NCBI GenBank assembly: GCA_963920665.1
Contig: OY987269.1
Coordinates: forward strand, 2,792,501 to 2,856,500
Direction: 5' to 3'
DNA length: 64,000 nucleotides
DNA from: Straminergon stramineum
Lineage: Eukaryota; Streptophyta; Bryopsida; Hypnales; Calliergonaceae
Shown: in pieces, positions 24,808 to 37,657 of the stretch
Layout: every line of letters starts with the position of its first letter
Position numbering within the stretch: position 1 is the stretch's first letter
Position numbers and translations under genes: made by a program
The notes under the pieces: generated by a model
The model's database searches: none
The model's input: the letters and a program-made list of their open reading frames with translations, nothing else
Told to the model about the DNA's origin: nothing

Positions 24808-27800
24808 TTTAGAAATTAGTGTCACATACACAAATATGATAGGTCAAGTAATCAACAAGGAAGACAAAATAATTGTTACTTTGTAATGCTTCAAAGTTTT
24901 CAAAGAAAACAAATGATGGTTCCCTTCAATTAATAGTTTTTTTTGACAAATTAAGATAATTAATTTTTGCCTTTGATATAGCATCATTTTCAAAGTCAAA
25001 CATTTAATATTTCCATAATACTTGATTTTGAATGCAATTAAGCTCAACTAAAAAATGTTCAATTACTATAATTTATATTTCAAAAAAGCCTTAAAATGAA
25101 TAAAATGATAGTTTTTGTAGCCCTTTGAAAGTACCTTGAGTTCTTGAATGATAAACATTCATTAATTTAAGTTTTTTTTTGCCAACTTTTTAACATGGAA
25201 TCTATAAATACTTCAATCATATTATACTATTTATCACTAATATCTATATCTTGTAATAATTTTATTGTTCCTATTATTATTTTTCAATTATTATAAATTT
25301 AATAAAGAAATTCCTTTAAAAAATATAGATAATAGTTCCATAACAAGCTATAGTGCAATGAAGATGTTGGGCCAAATTAACCTAACATTGTTGTGACAAT
25401 TGTGGATTAGCTACTAGTTGAAGTAGGCATCTTCTTCATATGTTAAAAGTCTGTGTAGTGGTAGAAGTTTAAGTTAGTTGTTAGTTGATAACTGGTTGAT
25501 TAATAGATGATGTTGAGGTTAAGAAAGGTAAGTTTAACCAACAACTAGCCTCCCAGGGTTAGATCGTCTATTTAGAATTAAGGGTTGGTCTATTGTCTCT
25601 CAATTGGTTTTGGTGTTTTGGAGGTATGGAATGCATTTAAGGTGCTAAGTTTGAAGTTTTTTATTGTTGAAGAAAACATTGATGTGAGAAGATTTGGGTT
25701 TGTGTTTGGATCAAGTGTTGAATCAAGGCAATATTTTGAATATTAATTTTTGACAAGTTGATCTACTAATTAAGACACAAAATTTTAGGTCTAGATGATT
25801 TATAGAAATAGAGATATGAGGTGTTAAAGTGAAAGTGTTTGGAATCAAGGCATCCAATAGGAGTGTATTTGGGAGCTTCAATCTTATTGAGTTTTTATGA
25901 TCTGGTTATGAAACTTAGAGCATATGCTTTTTAACTTATTATTTACTATGTATCAAAAATTTGATTGCAATGAACTTAAAACCTATGAATTATGTACAAA
26001 ATACAATTAGGTGTGTGGAGGTTGTTCGTAGGTAGAAAATCAATAGTGAGGAAATGTCTGCGAAAGTTGGACAATATATTGGATCATGATGGAATTCCAT
26101 AAGTCAATATTTTGAAATTTGATCTACATTGTGGCAAAGTTTCAGACCATTTGGAAAGATTGTCCATGAAATAGGCTAGATTGAAACTAATTAATATTGG
26201 ATTTTTAGATTATCTTGAGAAGAGACAAAAAGTCAATAGTGGCAAAATGTCCATCAAAGTTGAATATAATCTTATATCAAGATCAAAATTCAAAGATGAG
26301 TATTTGTGTAGTTGATCTATACAATGACAAAACTTCAAGAAATTTGAATTAATTGTCCATTATTTATGTTAGGTCAAAGCTAGTTTTGCCAATTTCTAGA
26401 TTATCTTGATAAAGGTTAGAAAGTAAGTAGTGGGAAAATGTCCACTAAAGTTGGAAAATATCTTATATCCAAGTGAAAATTTATTTGGGAATATTTGATA
26501 AGTTGATTTAAATTTTGGAAATCTTTCAAGGTGCTTGAGGTTACTGTCCAAAAGTTATGCAAGGATTTTATGCTAAAAATTTATGCTTATAATTTACAAT
26601 TTTTTTCTTTGTATGGACAACCCATCTGATGTGGTGTACAAATTCGATGGAAAGATGGGTGTTTGAAATTGGGAAGACAAGCAGTATTGGAGGAGAAGAA
26701 GTTAAGGGAGATTCATGCACCTCAACTCTTTTCAATCTTGTCCTCTTTCCCCTCATTGTTCTTCAAGAGTGCTACAAGATACAATACATCAATGTCTATC
26801 ACAAACTTTCATGCACCTTCTCTTCTATTGGAAGTTTCTCACTAAATCCAAATTAAATCTCTTCTAATTTATGTCTACATTTTTCTCTACCATGTTTTGA
26901 TGAATTGAAGTAGGAAGAGGAATTCTTATAGATGAGCTTTAGAAATGCTTTAATTGCTCACTTTTCAACATGGTGAGTCTATTAGGTGAGAAATTGATGA
27001 GTAAACAACTAAATTGTGTTGAAATTGAGGTTGTGTGATAACTTTGGGTGGCCATGACTAGAGTTGTAGGAGAGGTCAGCCTAAGTGGCACCTATCTCTC
27101 AGCCTTCCACCTAGGCTTCTTCATTAGCATAGCTGAATTAATTGTCCCCTTTTTCTTTCTAGTTTAATTCATTGCCTATTGTCTCTTTGAAAGAAAAAGA
27201 AGTTGAAGGAGAGGTCTTAGGGTGAAATTGAGCACATAAGGTGTGGTTTTTAAATAACGTAGATTCAATTTGTTTACATGCTCAAACAAGGAGTTGCAAT
27301 TTGCAAAGACTAATCGACTTTTGTGAAGCAAAGCTTTGTGATTGGAAATTGAAGACTTTTTGTGCATACTTGAAGGGTACTTGAGAGTGGAATGAATCAA
27401 TGCAATTTCAACTTAAAGTAAATTATGCGTTGTGAATCATTTTGAATACACTTGCAAGTGAAATGAAAATGGGAGCAAAGACAATCCTTACGTTCAAAAT
27501 TGGCACTTCATAAGTTCATGACAACCATTCCACAACTCCTTGCATCTTTGCACTAGTCATGGGTTGTAAGCTCCCACTCTCCCAATGAACCAAAGGGCAT
27601 GGGATTCTCTTTCTAGCAGCCAAGGGAGGCAACAATTGAAGGAAGTTTGGCAACCTACTAAGTTATATGGGATCCTCCACCCATTTCCCTTTGTAGGAGC
27701 AAATCGTTAAGGGTCTTGATTGCCCAAGGTAGAAGTCAAATCAAGGCTCCAACCTTGTCCAACCTATCCCTCCACCTAAAATTTGAATATTTAGTGCTAT

Positions 27801-28235
27801 AACTTTTAAAGCATAATTTTAAACATAGTTGTGTTAAATTTAACACAAAATATCACTTGGAATGTGTGAGATTTCTTTAAGGAATTCCACATGCTTTTAA
27901 AAAAAATTCAAGAAATTCACAACTAAAATTGTGCCCAAACAAGCCTATCAAAAATCCATTTTGTGATATTTGTTCCTCGAGGGGCCATTGGAACTTTAGG
28001 GATTAATGAAAAATTGCTCAAAGTATTGAAATATATTGGATAGTGTACCATTTTTTTGCTAAACTACCCTATATAAAATTAAAAAAAATCTACCCCCCCT
28101 TGAACTTAACTCAATGATGTGGCTACAACATCAATAAAGTTACACACACAAATTTAGATGAAAATCATCCATTCTTCAATATGCACAAAATCTGTATGAC
28201 CATCCAAAGGACACATTATGCCCTCAATGCCCTTC
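24808..28235. other. AT-rich repeat desert
   Basis: No gene recognised. Short frames (at most 75 codons) only. An ACTTTAGGGATTAA element-end variant sits near 27993-28006. Confidence 0.5.
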
Positions 28236-28815
28236 TAGGGTGAATCCCTAAAGGATTGAATGATCACTGAGTATACATAGGTGAACTTGAATAGGTGCAT
28301 ATGAAGTCATTTTTTAATGGATATTCTTGAAAATTTGACACAACATATGAACATGTACCCTTTCAATGTAAATCTAATTTTTTCTTCAATGAGGTGCCCA
28401 AATCAAAAGTTGTGGTGCCCTTGAAATTTTTGGGCAAACTGGGTAGCTTCAAGTAGAATGTGCAAAACTCCTCCTATAATTTTGGAATTTGGCATGTATG
28501 TAATTTACATGATATGAGATGCAATTGTCTAAAATAATAACCATGTATAGTGTAAGAATCTCACTGGAAGAGGAATTGAAGTTTGTTGTCTATGTTGGGC
28601 AAGAATAGAAAAAAATTCTTCTAACTTCAAACATTATCATCTTTCAATTAGTGCCATCAAAATTTTTGAATTTTTTCTACACATTCCCATATTAGTCTAC
28701 TACAAATTTTTATGTTTGACTTTTGAAAATAAATCATTTTTTTCTCACCCCACTATAAACTGGCAATTTTTCACAATTTGTGCCCAAAATGTGCCTTGGT
28801 CCTTGAGACATGAAG
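28236..28815 (-). repeat. Decayed member of the TTTAGGGGTTAA repeat family
   Basis: It begins with a CCCTAAAGGA-type end near 28246 and runs in step with 48612-49227: CAAATCAAAAGT, AACCATGTATA, GTGTAAGAATC and TCTACACATTCC blocks in the same order. The far end is degraded to GGTCCTTGAGACATGAAG near 28800. Non-coding. Confidence 0.55.
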
Positions 28816-29460
28816 TGTTTGATGGATGACTTCACATGAGATTGTAGGATAATAAAATATGTTTCTTCATCCAAATTTTTTGTGGGAAGTTGCTTGAGTA
28901 CATTTTTAGTGAACAATATTGTAAAGTCCCTCAATATGGTATTATTGACTTTTGTAAAGAAGATGCTTAATCCATGGATCACCCTTGTAGTGTATTTTGG
29001 CCATTCCTTGCAAGTTACTCTTGATATGAATTTTAGCCATAAAAAATGATATTTTTTGAATTTGAGTTCACCTAATGAAATGAAGCTTATCAAGTATAGT
29101 TTCTACTTCAATTGAAAATTGTGGAAATTTTATGTATTTCAATATTTTATATATATAGTAATATGAACTTATGGCATATGATTATGGTTCATTGATTTTC
29201 TAATTATAGATTGATAAGGTAACATTGGTTTATACCATGATGTTATAAACTATAGTATACATCTATGGTGAAAATTTCAGATTTTGAGAGAAAATGTTGT
29301 CTTTGATATGAATTTTCCTCATTTTTTTCATTAAAAATTCACAAAAATTTCAAAATTTCCCCAAAATATTCGAAATTTTATGACTTTTAGTATACTTATG
29401 ATGTCATCTCTGAAAAATAAATATAAAATTTTTCATTCATACATAGTTGCAAAATGCTAG
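28816..29460. other. AT-rich intergenic DNA
   Basis: Nothing recognised apart from the flank of the preceding repeat. A sharp composition change to the GC-richer copy 2 island occurs at about 29460. Confidence 0.5.
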
Positions 29461-30263
29461 CAAACCGAGAGTGACGGACAGTGAGGCTTCAGATCGGGCC
29501 CCAGCCTCCATCTAGAGTTAACAATCTTCTGTTGACATCGTTTTTTCAGATCTCAATTTTCAAAAAAATTCAGCAAGTTGTACCAGTAAATTAGATGTAC
29601 GGGAATACTACAGTGCTCCCCACTTGCACAAAGATTCGGGAGTTCTACCCAATTTAGATGCGCACTCAATGACCCGAAACAGACGACGTCAACTAAAGCG
29701 CACTGAACTGTTACAATCAAAATTTTTAAAAAGCGCACTGGGTAGTTTACATAAATAAACAATTCTCAAAGCGCACTGCTTTACAACCACCTTCATAGCT
29801 AGAACCGAACGACTGCAGAAACTCTGCAACCAGCACGTAAGCGGCTCCGTATTCTTTCCACACTCGCTTTGAGTTCCGGCATGTCTCTGGGATTACCGGT
29901 TTCGTTACAGTTTCAAGTAACGGCGCTCATCATTCTCGTGGACCAAGAGGAACTTTGAAGTCTGCACGTTTCTTTGAATTGAAGCTCGATCACTTCGATC
30001 ACGAATATTTGAATAGGCAGAGTCTAGCTTGTTCCTCAGGTATATTTATCGATCGCGCACCCACTTGTTGAATCTGGAGCTTCAAGGTCTGATTTCCTCA
30101 ATTCAATATTGAGCACTAGTGGCTAGATTTTGTCGTGCAACTGCATTGCCATCCATAGCGTTTGCGAGCCTCCTTTGAAAGGTATCGCATCTGGGGTTGC
30201 GCTGATCTGTTTACACTTTGGCTTTGAGAGACGACTGGTTACGTTAAGTTAGTTATTGTGAAG
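29461..30263. other. Upstream island and probable leader of microprotein copy 2
   Basis: This is unique-looking, GC-richer DNA without a convincing ORF. A TATA-like TATATTTA lies at 30041-30048, about 215 bases before the copy 2 ATG, a workable distance if the 5' leader is about 180 bases. Minus-strand frame 29762-29553 has no recognisable product. Confidence 0.4.
30041..30048 (+). promoter_or_regulatory. TATA-like box upstream of copy 2
   Basis: TATATTTA is an imperfect match to the TATAWAWA consensus, in the only GC-rich island upstream of the copy 2 start. Assigned by position and sequence only. Confidence 0.3.
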
Positions 30264-30485
30264 ATGAAGCCGGAATTGCAGCGTGACTCCCAAGAGGAAG
30301 CAGTGTCGTCCGCAACCGTCATGATCAAGGCTTACACTTTGTCATGTCTGCTGCTGAGCTTGCTGCTGCTGTGGTCTGTGGGCGACGCCTGGTGTCACTA
30401 CACTCACTTCAGTGTCACCACATTTGGCGATGGCGTGGCCGAGTTTATAATGCTAGCTACCTCTGAATGGAGACACCATGGGTAG
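30264..30485 (+). CDS. Single-pass membrane microprotein, KAY-DAW family copy 2
   Basis: This is a 73-residue protein, the longest of the four relatives. The first 21 residues are hydrophilic with several Glu/Asp. Lys22-Ala-Tyr begins a Leu-rich helix (about residues 23-40) ending at Asp41-Ala-Trp43, followed by Cys-His-Tyr-Thr-His and a 25-residue tail ending His-His-Gly. The Trp-Ser-Val-Gly run before Asp is shared with copy 1. Lys-to-Trp spacing is 22 residues, as in every copy. The ATG at 30264 has A at -3 and fits the N-terminal length of the relatives; an in-frame GTG six bases upstream is unlikely as a plant start. Copy 2 differs from the others in having His-Tyr-Thr for Gln-Tyr-Ala and Cys after the Trp. 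Function unknown. Confidence 0.82.
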   Translation: MKPELQRDSQEEAVSSATVMIKAYTLSCLLLSLLLLWSVGDAWCHYTHFSVTTFGDGVAEFIMLATSEWRHHG

Positions 30486-31100
30486 CAGTTGCTATATATT
30501 CACGTCCGTGAGGCATGGCTAGTCGCGTGGACTACCACTATTACGTCTCGAGATCTGAAGTGTGACCGAGCAAAGGTGTCGCCCCGGGTGTCGCTTCTCG
30601 ATCACCAGAGACAAGCCGTTCGTGCGGGGACTGTTGGATTATGTGACCAAGCTCACGAGCTTTGGCATGTGCTCGCTGCTTTCGGTGCCACCCCACTACT
30701 TTAATTTTGACGTTATGTCATTGCAGTTTGCGAAGAGAAGGGTGTGCCAATTGTTGTAGTGTATCATTAATAGTCTCACATGATTTCAATTCACGAGGGT
30801 CTTCATCAGGCTAGTGTTACGATTATACTACTAGGTTTGAATTTGTGAGAATTGTAGCTTCTTCCAAGGAAAGGCAGTGCCCGGTCTTGATTCACTTTTG
30901 ACCGGTCCGGACAATAGCAAAGTGAGGATGTGAGATACTTTCAATCCGGGTCCTCTTTTGAGGGATGCGCAATGTACAGTACAGTACATGGCTGAAGATT
31001 CAGAAGCCTTATTATATTTCAATGGGGCAGTTTTTGGTCATCAGTTCTAGCTTAGATTTGATGGACAGGAAAGAATTCCATGGCTTGTAAATGTCCGCTT
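30486..31100. other. 3' flank of copy 2
   Basis: It is GC-rich just past the stop and fades to AT-rich by about 31100. Frames of 65-71 codons (30489-30704 and 30562-30759, plus) are probably chance within the 3' untranslated region. No relation to the 3' flanks of the other three copies was seen. Confidence 0.4.
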
Positions 31101-33281
31101 CACTCTATTGAACTTTTCTGTACTTCATTGCAAGATTGTGAATGAAATGTTGAAAAAAAGTTTTAAATAAGTTTCAAAGATTGGTATGAATTCTGTGACT
31201 TTTGTTGAGGGAAGATTGACGGAATTTGTGGACAAGAATATGTCAAAATACTATCATTGAAACGTTGATACACCAGCAGACCAGCTGTGTAGAGTGTGTG
31301 CATAACATTCTTAATCAAAAGAGGGGCACTATTGCATCCCAATAATCAAGGTCAAGGTTCCTAGAGCAGCCACTCATTTTGCAAGAATTAACTCATATGG
31401 TGCTCTCAGGTATCTGGGAGAGAACTATTCCTAACATGAAGGGCTATAGAGGGCAAAATTAAGAATGTTGTGGATGAGTGAGGTTGCTTCCACTTTGAAG
31501 TTTAAGAGTTTGGCATGCCTCTTCCATATGTCCCTAAGTAACATTGGCCTTTCTATTTTCTACCTATTCATCAAACAACATGACTTGACAAAAATTCTAG
31601 TTGGAGGGCATACATAGTGTGAATTCTTTCTTTCTTCTCCTAGATCCACGTATTGTGATTTCTATTGGAAATGTTATGTAATGACTTGAACCAAAATCTA
31701 AGCTTACATGATAACAATGTGAAATTATCAATAGCTAGTTCTTCATAAGTAATGCAAACAACTACAAATTAGATTGTGTTTATCAAGAGTGTACTTTGTG
31801 GATGCTTCACAACCTTGAAGACCAAGGGTTTTTTTCACAAAAAGTATCTAAAATTGCCTCTTCCTAATTTTGCATTTAGCATAACTGAAACATGGAAATA
31901 TTTTTCAAAATTTAACCAAACTTCCCTAAGAATGTGTAGAAAAAATTTCAGCCTATTTGACAGCAAAAATTGTGAAATTATAACATTTCAAATCAAAAGA
32001 AAATAAATTTTTGGCCCAACCCAACATGTCACTATAGTTTGATTCCACTTTCTAGAGAAGGCAATATCCAACTTTGGAAATTGGGACCATTGGGTAGGTA
32101 AGGTATGCACCCCGAAATGTGCCATTGATCTAAAACTACCATCATTACTAATTCACTATGATTGCACATCTCTAAAATCAATAGGAACATATGTGGAAGA
32201 AACAATTTTTGAACCTCTACTAAAATAAACTTTGACTCTTTGTAGCTCTTACATACAATGTATTCAAATGTTGTATTCTCTAGTGTGTTGGAACTTCCTT
32301 TTCACTCTCCAACTAGAAAATAGGAAAGTTAGATCAATCTAATGATAGTAATTAGTCACAATAGCAAAAAGTGGAGTTTTTTTGGGGGGGGGGCCACCTT
32401 AGTTGTGTCAAATACTTGCATGCCAATTGTCAAAGATAATAGAGGTGTCTAACATATACAATTATCTTGCACTGAGAAGATGTCCAAAAAACAACAACAT
32501 GAGCAAGATTTTATTTTATTTTGGAGAACTCATTTTTTGGAAGAACCAAATTCCAAAGGTCAACAAACATCTTTCTTTCTCATAGTCAAGAATCTTCAAT
32601 TTTGAATTCCTTTTAGACGTAGCCCCACCTTATGCTATTTTAGATGATTTGGAAAATAATAAAAATAGGGAAATATTCCATTTTAAGTTATAAATCACTA
32701 CAATTGGTTATCAAAACATCATAAACCAATAAAGTTATTTTTAAATACTTTCTACTAAATATTTATATTCCTTTTTGATTCTTGAATGAAAAATGGACAA
32801 TGTGACAGAGTCCTAAATGGAGCTACAGGAATCAAATTAACAACTTTGATCTATTAATGACAATTTTTGGGGTGATTCCATATTGTATTCTACATGAAGC
32901 AAGAAAATTTATATTAAAATCATGTTTTTTCTTCAAGATTTGAAACTTAATCTACATTCTAGAAATGAATTTCAATGAAATTTATTGTGTGACGCCATTT
33001 GTGGGGTACCCCAAGCATGCTTGTACCCCATTATTTTTTCCATAGTACTATGAGAGTAAGTGGAAAAACTTCACCACATTTGGTGTCATAGATTGCAAGA
33101 TATAAGTATTCAAAGTTAATGAAATAACTTTGTAGCTTGCTCTCTCTATTAGCCGATTGGCCAAGTTTTTATAATATTGTCAATGGAAAAATAAGTAGTA
33201 GCACTTAGTGAAAATCTACTTTTTGTAAAAATTTACCAATTTTTAGATGTGAATATCCACTTTTCACAATCAAATTGTATT
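31101..33281. other. AT-rich repeat desert
   Basis: Contains a decayed relative (about 31780-32010) of the element at 41174-42101, sharing GACCAAGG, AAAATTGCC and [23 protein letters not shown] blocks. A run of ten G lies near 32383. No gene. Confidence 0.5.
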
Positions 33282-33445
33282 CACTAGAAGAAATTTGAGG
33301 TTGCCTCAACAAAATCTACATGACATGTTTGTTGAGGCAAACACAAAATCTATGTTTTTCTGCATTTTTCAACTCAAATTTTGTGTTTGCCTCAACAAAT
33401 ACATCATATAGATTCTGTTGAGACAAATGCAAATTTCATTTGGTG
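33282..33445. mobile_element. CACTA-like MITE with ATT target duplication (older copy)
   Basis: This 164-bp inverted-repeat element begins CACTAGAAGAAA and ends with the complement of CACCAAATGAAA. The arms pair imperfectly over about 68 bases, sharing CAACARAATCTAYATGA and TTTGTTGAGGCAAACAC. Direct ATT repeats flank it (33279-33281 and 33446-33448). CACTA ends with a 3-bp duplication are the mark of the CACTA (En/Spm) superfamily. The outer 60 bases resemble the element at 37482, so the two are relatives. No transposase; mobilised in trans if at all. Confidence 0.8.
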
Positions 33446-35789
33446 ATTTCAGCAATAAAATTAAGTTTATAACAATGATAAAAGCAATTGAATTTAATTA
33501 AATATCAACAATATGTTAATTTAAAAATGGTATAAAATGGCATTTTCAATATTGTGATTGTGAGCTCTATTACTAAAAAAGAATTCAAAGAAGAATCTTC
33601 CTATTCTTATTCAAATAAGTCACAATGGACAATTTTAGACCTAACAATCTAGCAACAAGTCTCTTTGTACTTGGTTTGGTAGATTTGTCCACATAGAGGC
33701 AACACATCAATGCTCTTGGTGCTGTAACGCCTTCAATATGCATCATTCAGATGCAACCAAAGCATATATGAACTAAATTTTCTTCTATCAATCCATTGCT
33801 ACACTACTAATGGTATGTAGTATTAGGAATACTGATAATAATAAAAAAACACTAAATTATTTATAAACTACTCATTTTAACAAATGCCAATATCACTAAA
33901 AAAATTAGGCATTTTATTGGTAGTTGATGAATTGTGTTATTGTTGGAATCATTGTCCAACAAACTTTTTTAGTGAGATAAGCAACTCTATCAAATGACAT
34001 ACACTATTATCATTATTTAGCTTTGAGAACCCAAAAGTGCCAATTTTTTGGTCCTACAATGTCCCATGATCAATTCTATTTTTCTAAAATGAAGTTATAG
34101 CAACCATTAGAGAATTATAACCCAAATCATATATAATCTTTGACACTAGGGTATTATTTTGTGAATCTTCTAAGGTGAAAGGGTAGAGTACCTAAAAATA
34201 CCATGAAATTCCCTTGAAATGGACACCTTTGAAATCTTGAATGTTTTAATTTCCATTGGTTGCTCTTGAAAACTTATAGATGGCCATTCTAGGCCAAAAT
34301 GTAAATGCTTGAAAATAAGAAAGAGGCACATTTGGGTGTTACTACCTTAATCCTTTAAATCCTAATTCTTTATATATATATATATATCATTTATCTCCAT
34401 TTTATTAAATTGATCTAAAAGAAAAATTATTGTTTAAAAATTCAACATCACTTTGGATGAATGAAAAGTTATTTGGAAGAATCATTCAATTGTCCTAAAG
34501 CTTTATTCATCATCCATAATATGTAGCTTAGGAATTAAAAGGTCGAGTATGTAAATCTATTATTGATATTGCCCCAAATCCAAGACCTATATTGGTTTAT
34601 AAAGTACATTCATAATCAACAAAACCTAGATGTAAACCATCAAAACACAAGAGTCTACGAGAACCTATTTTTGGTGCACCTAGAGATTATACTTCATAAC
34701 TTATTCATATTGTGTCCAAATAATGCATGCTAAAATTTGTTGATGCCCTTTCTTAGTTGCCAATAAGATCATGCCAAAATACTTTATGTTCAAAAATAGC
34801 AACTATGCGTACTTATTAGTGTAGATTGCAAAGTGGAAGAAACTAAGCTTGTTGGGAAAATTGTTCTCTTCATTTTCATGATGAAAATCTTAAAGGTTCC
34901 TAGAAATAAGAACAATGTGGCTATTAGGCTTTGTCCTAGGTGTAACTATGTTGTGCAGTGTGAATGCGGTTGTAGATAAGATTTGGAAACTCGGATTCAG
35001 AAACCATAGTTGATGTGAGAGTCGATGGCATAATATAGTCAACAAAAAGAAGGTGAAAAAAATGTTCCAACACTGAGACTGAACAGAAATGCAACTGCAG
35101 GGTGACTAGTCACTCCACAGCATAAGTTAGAGTATTAAACCATTGATATACCTTACGTTCCATATACTCAAACAATTTCGTACTTTCAAAGTTACGGTGC
35201 CCCTTACAATGCTTGTCTGAAATCAAGACTCACAACGGTGCTCAATTCTGACCACAAATTTAGTCAATTAAGTTTTCTTAGGCTGGGGTGAACTGAACCC
35301 TTGCTCGTCCTGGATTTTACCTTTGGGAAAAACACAAGGAGTTTTTATTTACCATGCATGATAAAATTTTGAAAATTTTGAATTCAGTATTGGAATCAAA
35401 TGCCTCAAATTAGCTATGAGAGGTGTAGACTATAAATTAATCAAGCACAAAATAGGAGGTCTTTTTTTTACATGCACCCCTGGAATGAATTTGGGAGGAC
35501 GAGTAAGGGAAGTGGTTCACCTTGACTAGTGTTTTTTTTCTCGTAGACACTTGGCCAGGGTAGAACAACTAGGATTTTTAACAAAAATAAATTAAGCAAA
35601 GGATATTTATTCAAGGAACAAAATAATCACTAGTAGAATGGTGTTTTGTGTGGACGAATTAAAGCTGCTCATTACCATCTACTTTTGGTTCTAAGTGCAT
35701 GTACAAAAATTAGTCCAACATTTCAATAAAGACAATCGATAAGGTCAATTTTGCAACAAATTATGAGCAGTACGAAGTGATGCAAAATT
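33446..35789. other. AT-rich repeat desert
   Basis: No gene recognised. A TA microsatellite is at about 34373-34387. A CACTAGTAGAATGG motif at 35628 resembles a CACTA left end but has no visible right partner. Confidence 0.5.
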
Positions 35790-36110
35790 TTCCTATATAG
35801 AAAGATAGGAAATATGGGGACTACAAATTCTTCATAATTTTATTCTTGCAATTGAAATTACTATGGATTTTGGGAGCCAAAAGTTGGTCAGAATCCATAG
35901 CCAATGTCTATTTGATTATTCCAAAATTGCTCATTCAAGAGACTACTAGCTTCTTGCTCATTTTGGCATTCAAAATCAAAGACATGTGTCATGACAAAAA
36001 TGGAGAAATTGATGGTCGGAAATTAGTGTCAATCTTTGTTGAATTTTTGGTACACTACAGATTGTTGATGGGATCTTGGTTGGTAAAGGGTGCCTCTACC
36101 TTATCCTTGA
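35790..36110 (+). repeat. Dispersed repeat copy (partner at 15120-15465)
   Basis: Same orientation and block order as the partner. A 114-codon frame crosses it (35846-36190), but the partner has stops and indels in the matching frame, so it is not a conserved coding sequence. Confidence 0.7.
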
Positions 36111-37478
36111 ATTCTACATGGAAGTGTACAATATTTGTAAGAAGAAAATCAAAATTGTTGGTAGTCAACATTAGAAGGAGGAGAGCATGAAAAGTTGAGG
36201 AGGCAACTTTCCAACTTTTGTAAAAATAATTTTAACATTGAGCTTGAATTGTTTGGTTGCTTTTGGTTTGGTAACAAGACAACACTACTCCTAAAATGTA
36301 GCTTCTCCCTATTCACATAGAAGTACACACATCATGAAATTTGACAAAAGCAATTCCAATTTTGGAAATTTGGAAATTATATTCTATTTTGATACAATAG
36401 GGAAGTCTACCCTAAGACCCTCTAAATATCAATGACAATTATTTTTTTTGTTAGTAGTGAAAACCTTCCAAGGTTCATAGCCTCCCTTTGAAATTAAGAT
36501 GGGTCATTAGAGGGAGTGTAATGTGATTAGAGGATACAACATTAAAAACTCTTAAGCAAATATAAACGGTTAGCCTTAAGACTTTGACACAAAGCAATTG
36601 GATCTCAAGGAATTTGTGCAAAGTCCATTCATTCTTGATGGATCAGTACAAATTCCAAGGGACTTCATATTGATGCATTTCCATTGCTACATAAGACAAA
36701 TATGTTAGCCACATCAATCTCTTTGTTGGGTCGTTATGACTCAACTTTTCATTAAAAAATGCCCCAACTTGGCTTACATTTGGCAAGCCATTTTGCACCT
36801 TCCTCCATCAAAAGCTCCCCAACTCTCCTCCTGCCCTTGCCCTTGGCAAATATACTATGATTTTGCTAAGTCCCTCATTCTCTAGATTTTAGGCACTCTA
36901 TAGTTGTGCAATTTTATTGTTGGATTTGGTTGACAACTATTACCCCAACCATCACCTTCCAATCAATGGTCAAGGATGGAGCTTGCTCATAATGGTGACA
37001 CCATTGCAAGAGACTTCTCATCAACTTCAAAGCCAATCCATGGGGGGGAAACTACAAATCAATTATCAATGCTAGAGCTAAAATTCTACAAAACAATGAA
37101 GGTCGAACCCATTGCTCATGAACCACCGTAGTTCTAGAGTTCCAAAAATTGTCTTGCCTTGTGAATTTTAGAGCACAAGGTGGTAATGCCATCTAAAGAG
37201 TATTGAGTATATTTTATATTTGCAGTTGATGAAGTCTAATTTCTTTTGGCCTCTCCATTTATTAAAAGTATGAAAATTAAAAAATCATTTCATTCATTAC
37301 ATATCTATTATATTCAATATGCAAAGTCACAATTCCTATTACAATTCTATTACATTTTCATCTTGGAGAAGTATCATCAAATTATTTCATCCAATGTTCA
37401 TGATGAAAACCTAAATTGCAAAAAGAGTATTTTGATTGAACATTGGTGTTCGAATTGCTATGATTGAACTCCAACACT
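36111..37478. other. AT-rich intergenic DNA
   Basis: No convincing ORF, RNA gene or element border recognised. Frames are at most 73 codons. Confidence 0.5.
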
Positions 37479-37481
37479 ATC

Positions 37482-37654
37482 CACTAGAAGAAGACCTTGT
37501 TGCTTTCAACAAAATCTAAATGACATTTTTGTTCACTATAACATAGAAATATCAATTTCAATGTAGATTTTGCATTGAAATTGATATTTCTATGTTATAG
37601 TGAACAAAAATGTCATTTAGATTTTGTTGAAAGCAACAAGGTCTTCTTCTAGTG
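37482..37654. mobile_element. CACTA-like MITE: perfect 82-bp palindrome with ATC target duplication
   Basis: The arms 37482-37563 and 37573-37654 are exact inverted copies around a 9-base loop. Ends are CACTAGAAGAAG and its complement. Direct ATC repeats sit at 37479-37481 and 37655-37657. Termini and 3-bp duplication fit a non-autonomous CACTA-superfamily element. The absence of any arm mismatch argues for a recent insertion or conversion between arms, in contrast to the decayed relative at 33282. Transcripts would fold into an 82-bp duplex, a good source for small RNAs. Confidence 0.9.
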
Positions 37655-37657
37655 ATC

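Noticed and set aside
35846..36190. 114-codon plus-strand ORF
   Set aside because: It lies on a dispersed repeat whose partner at 15120-15465 does not keep the frame open.
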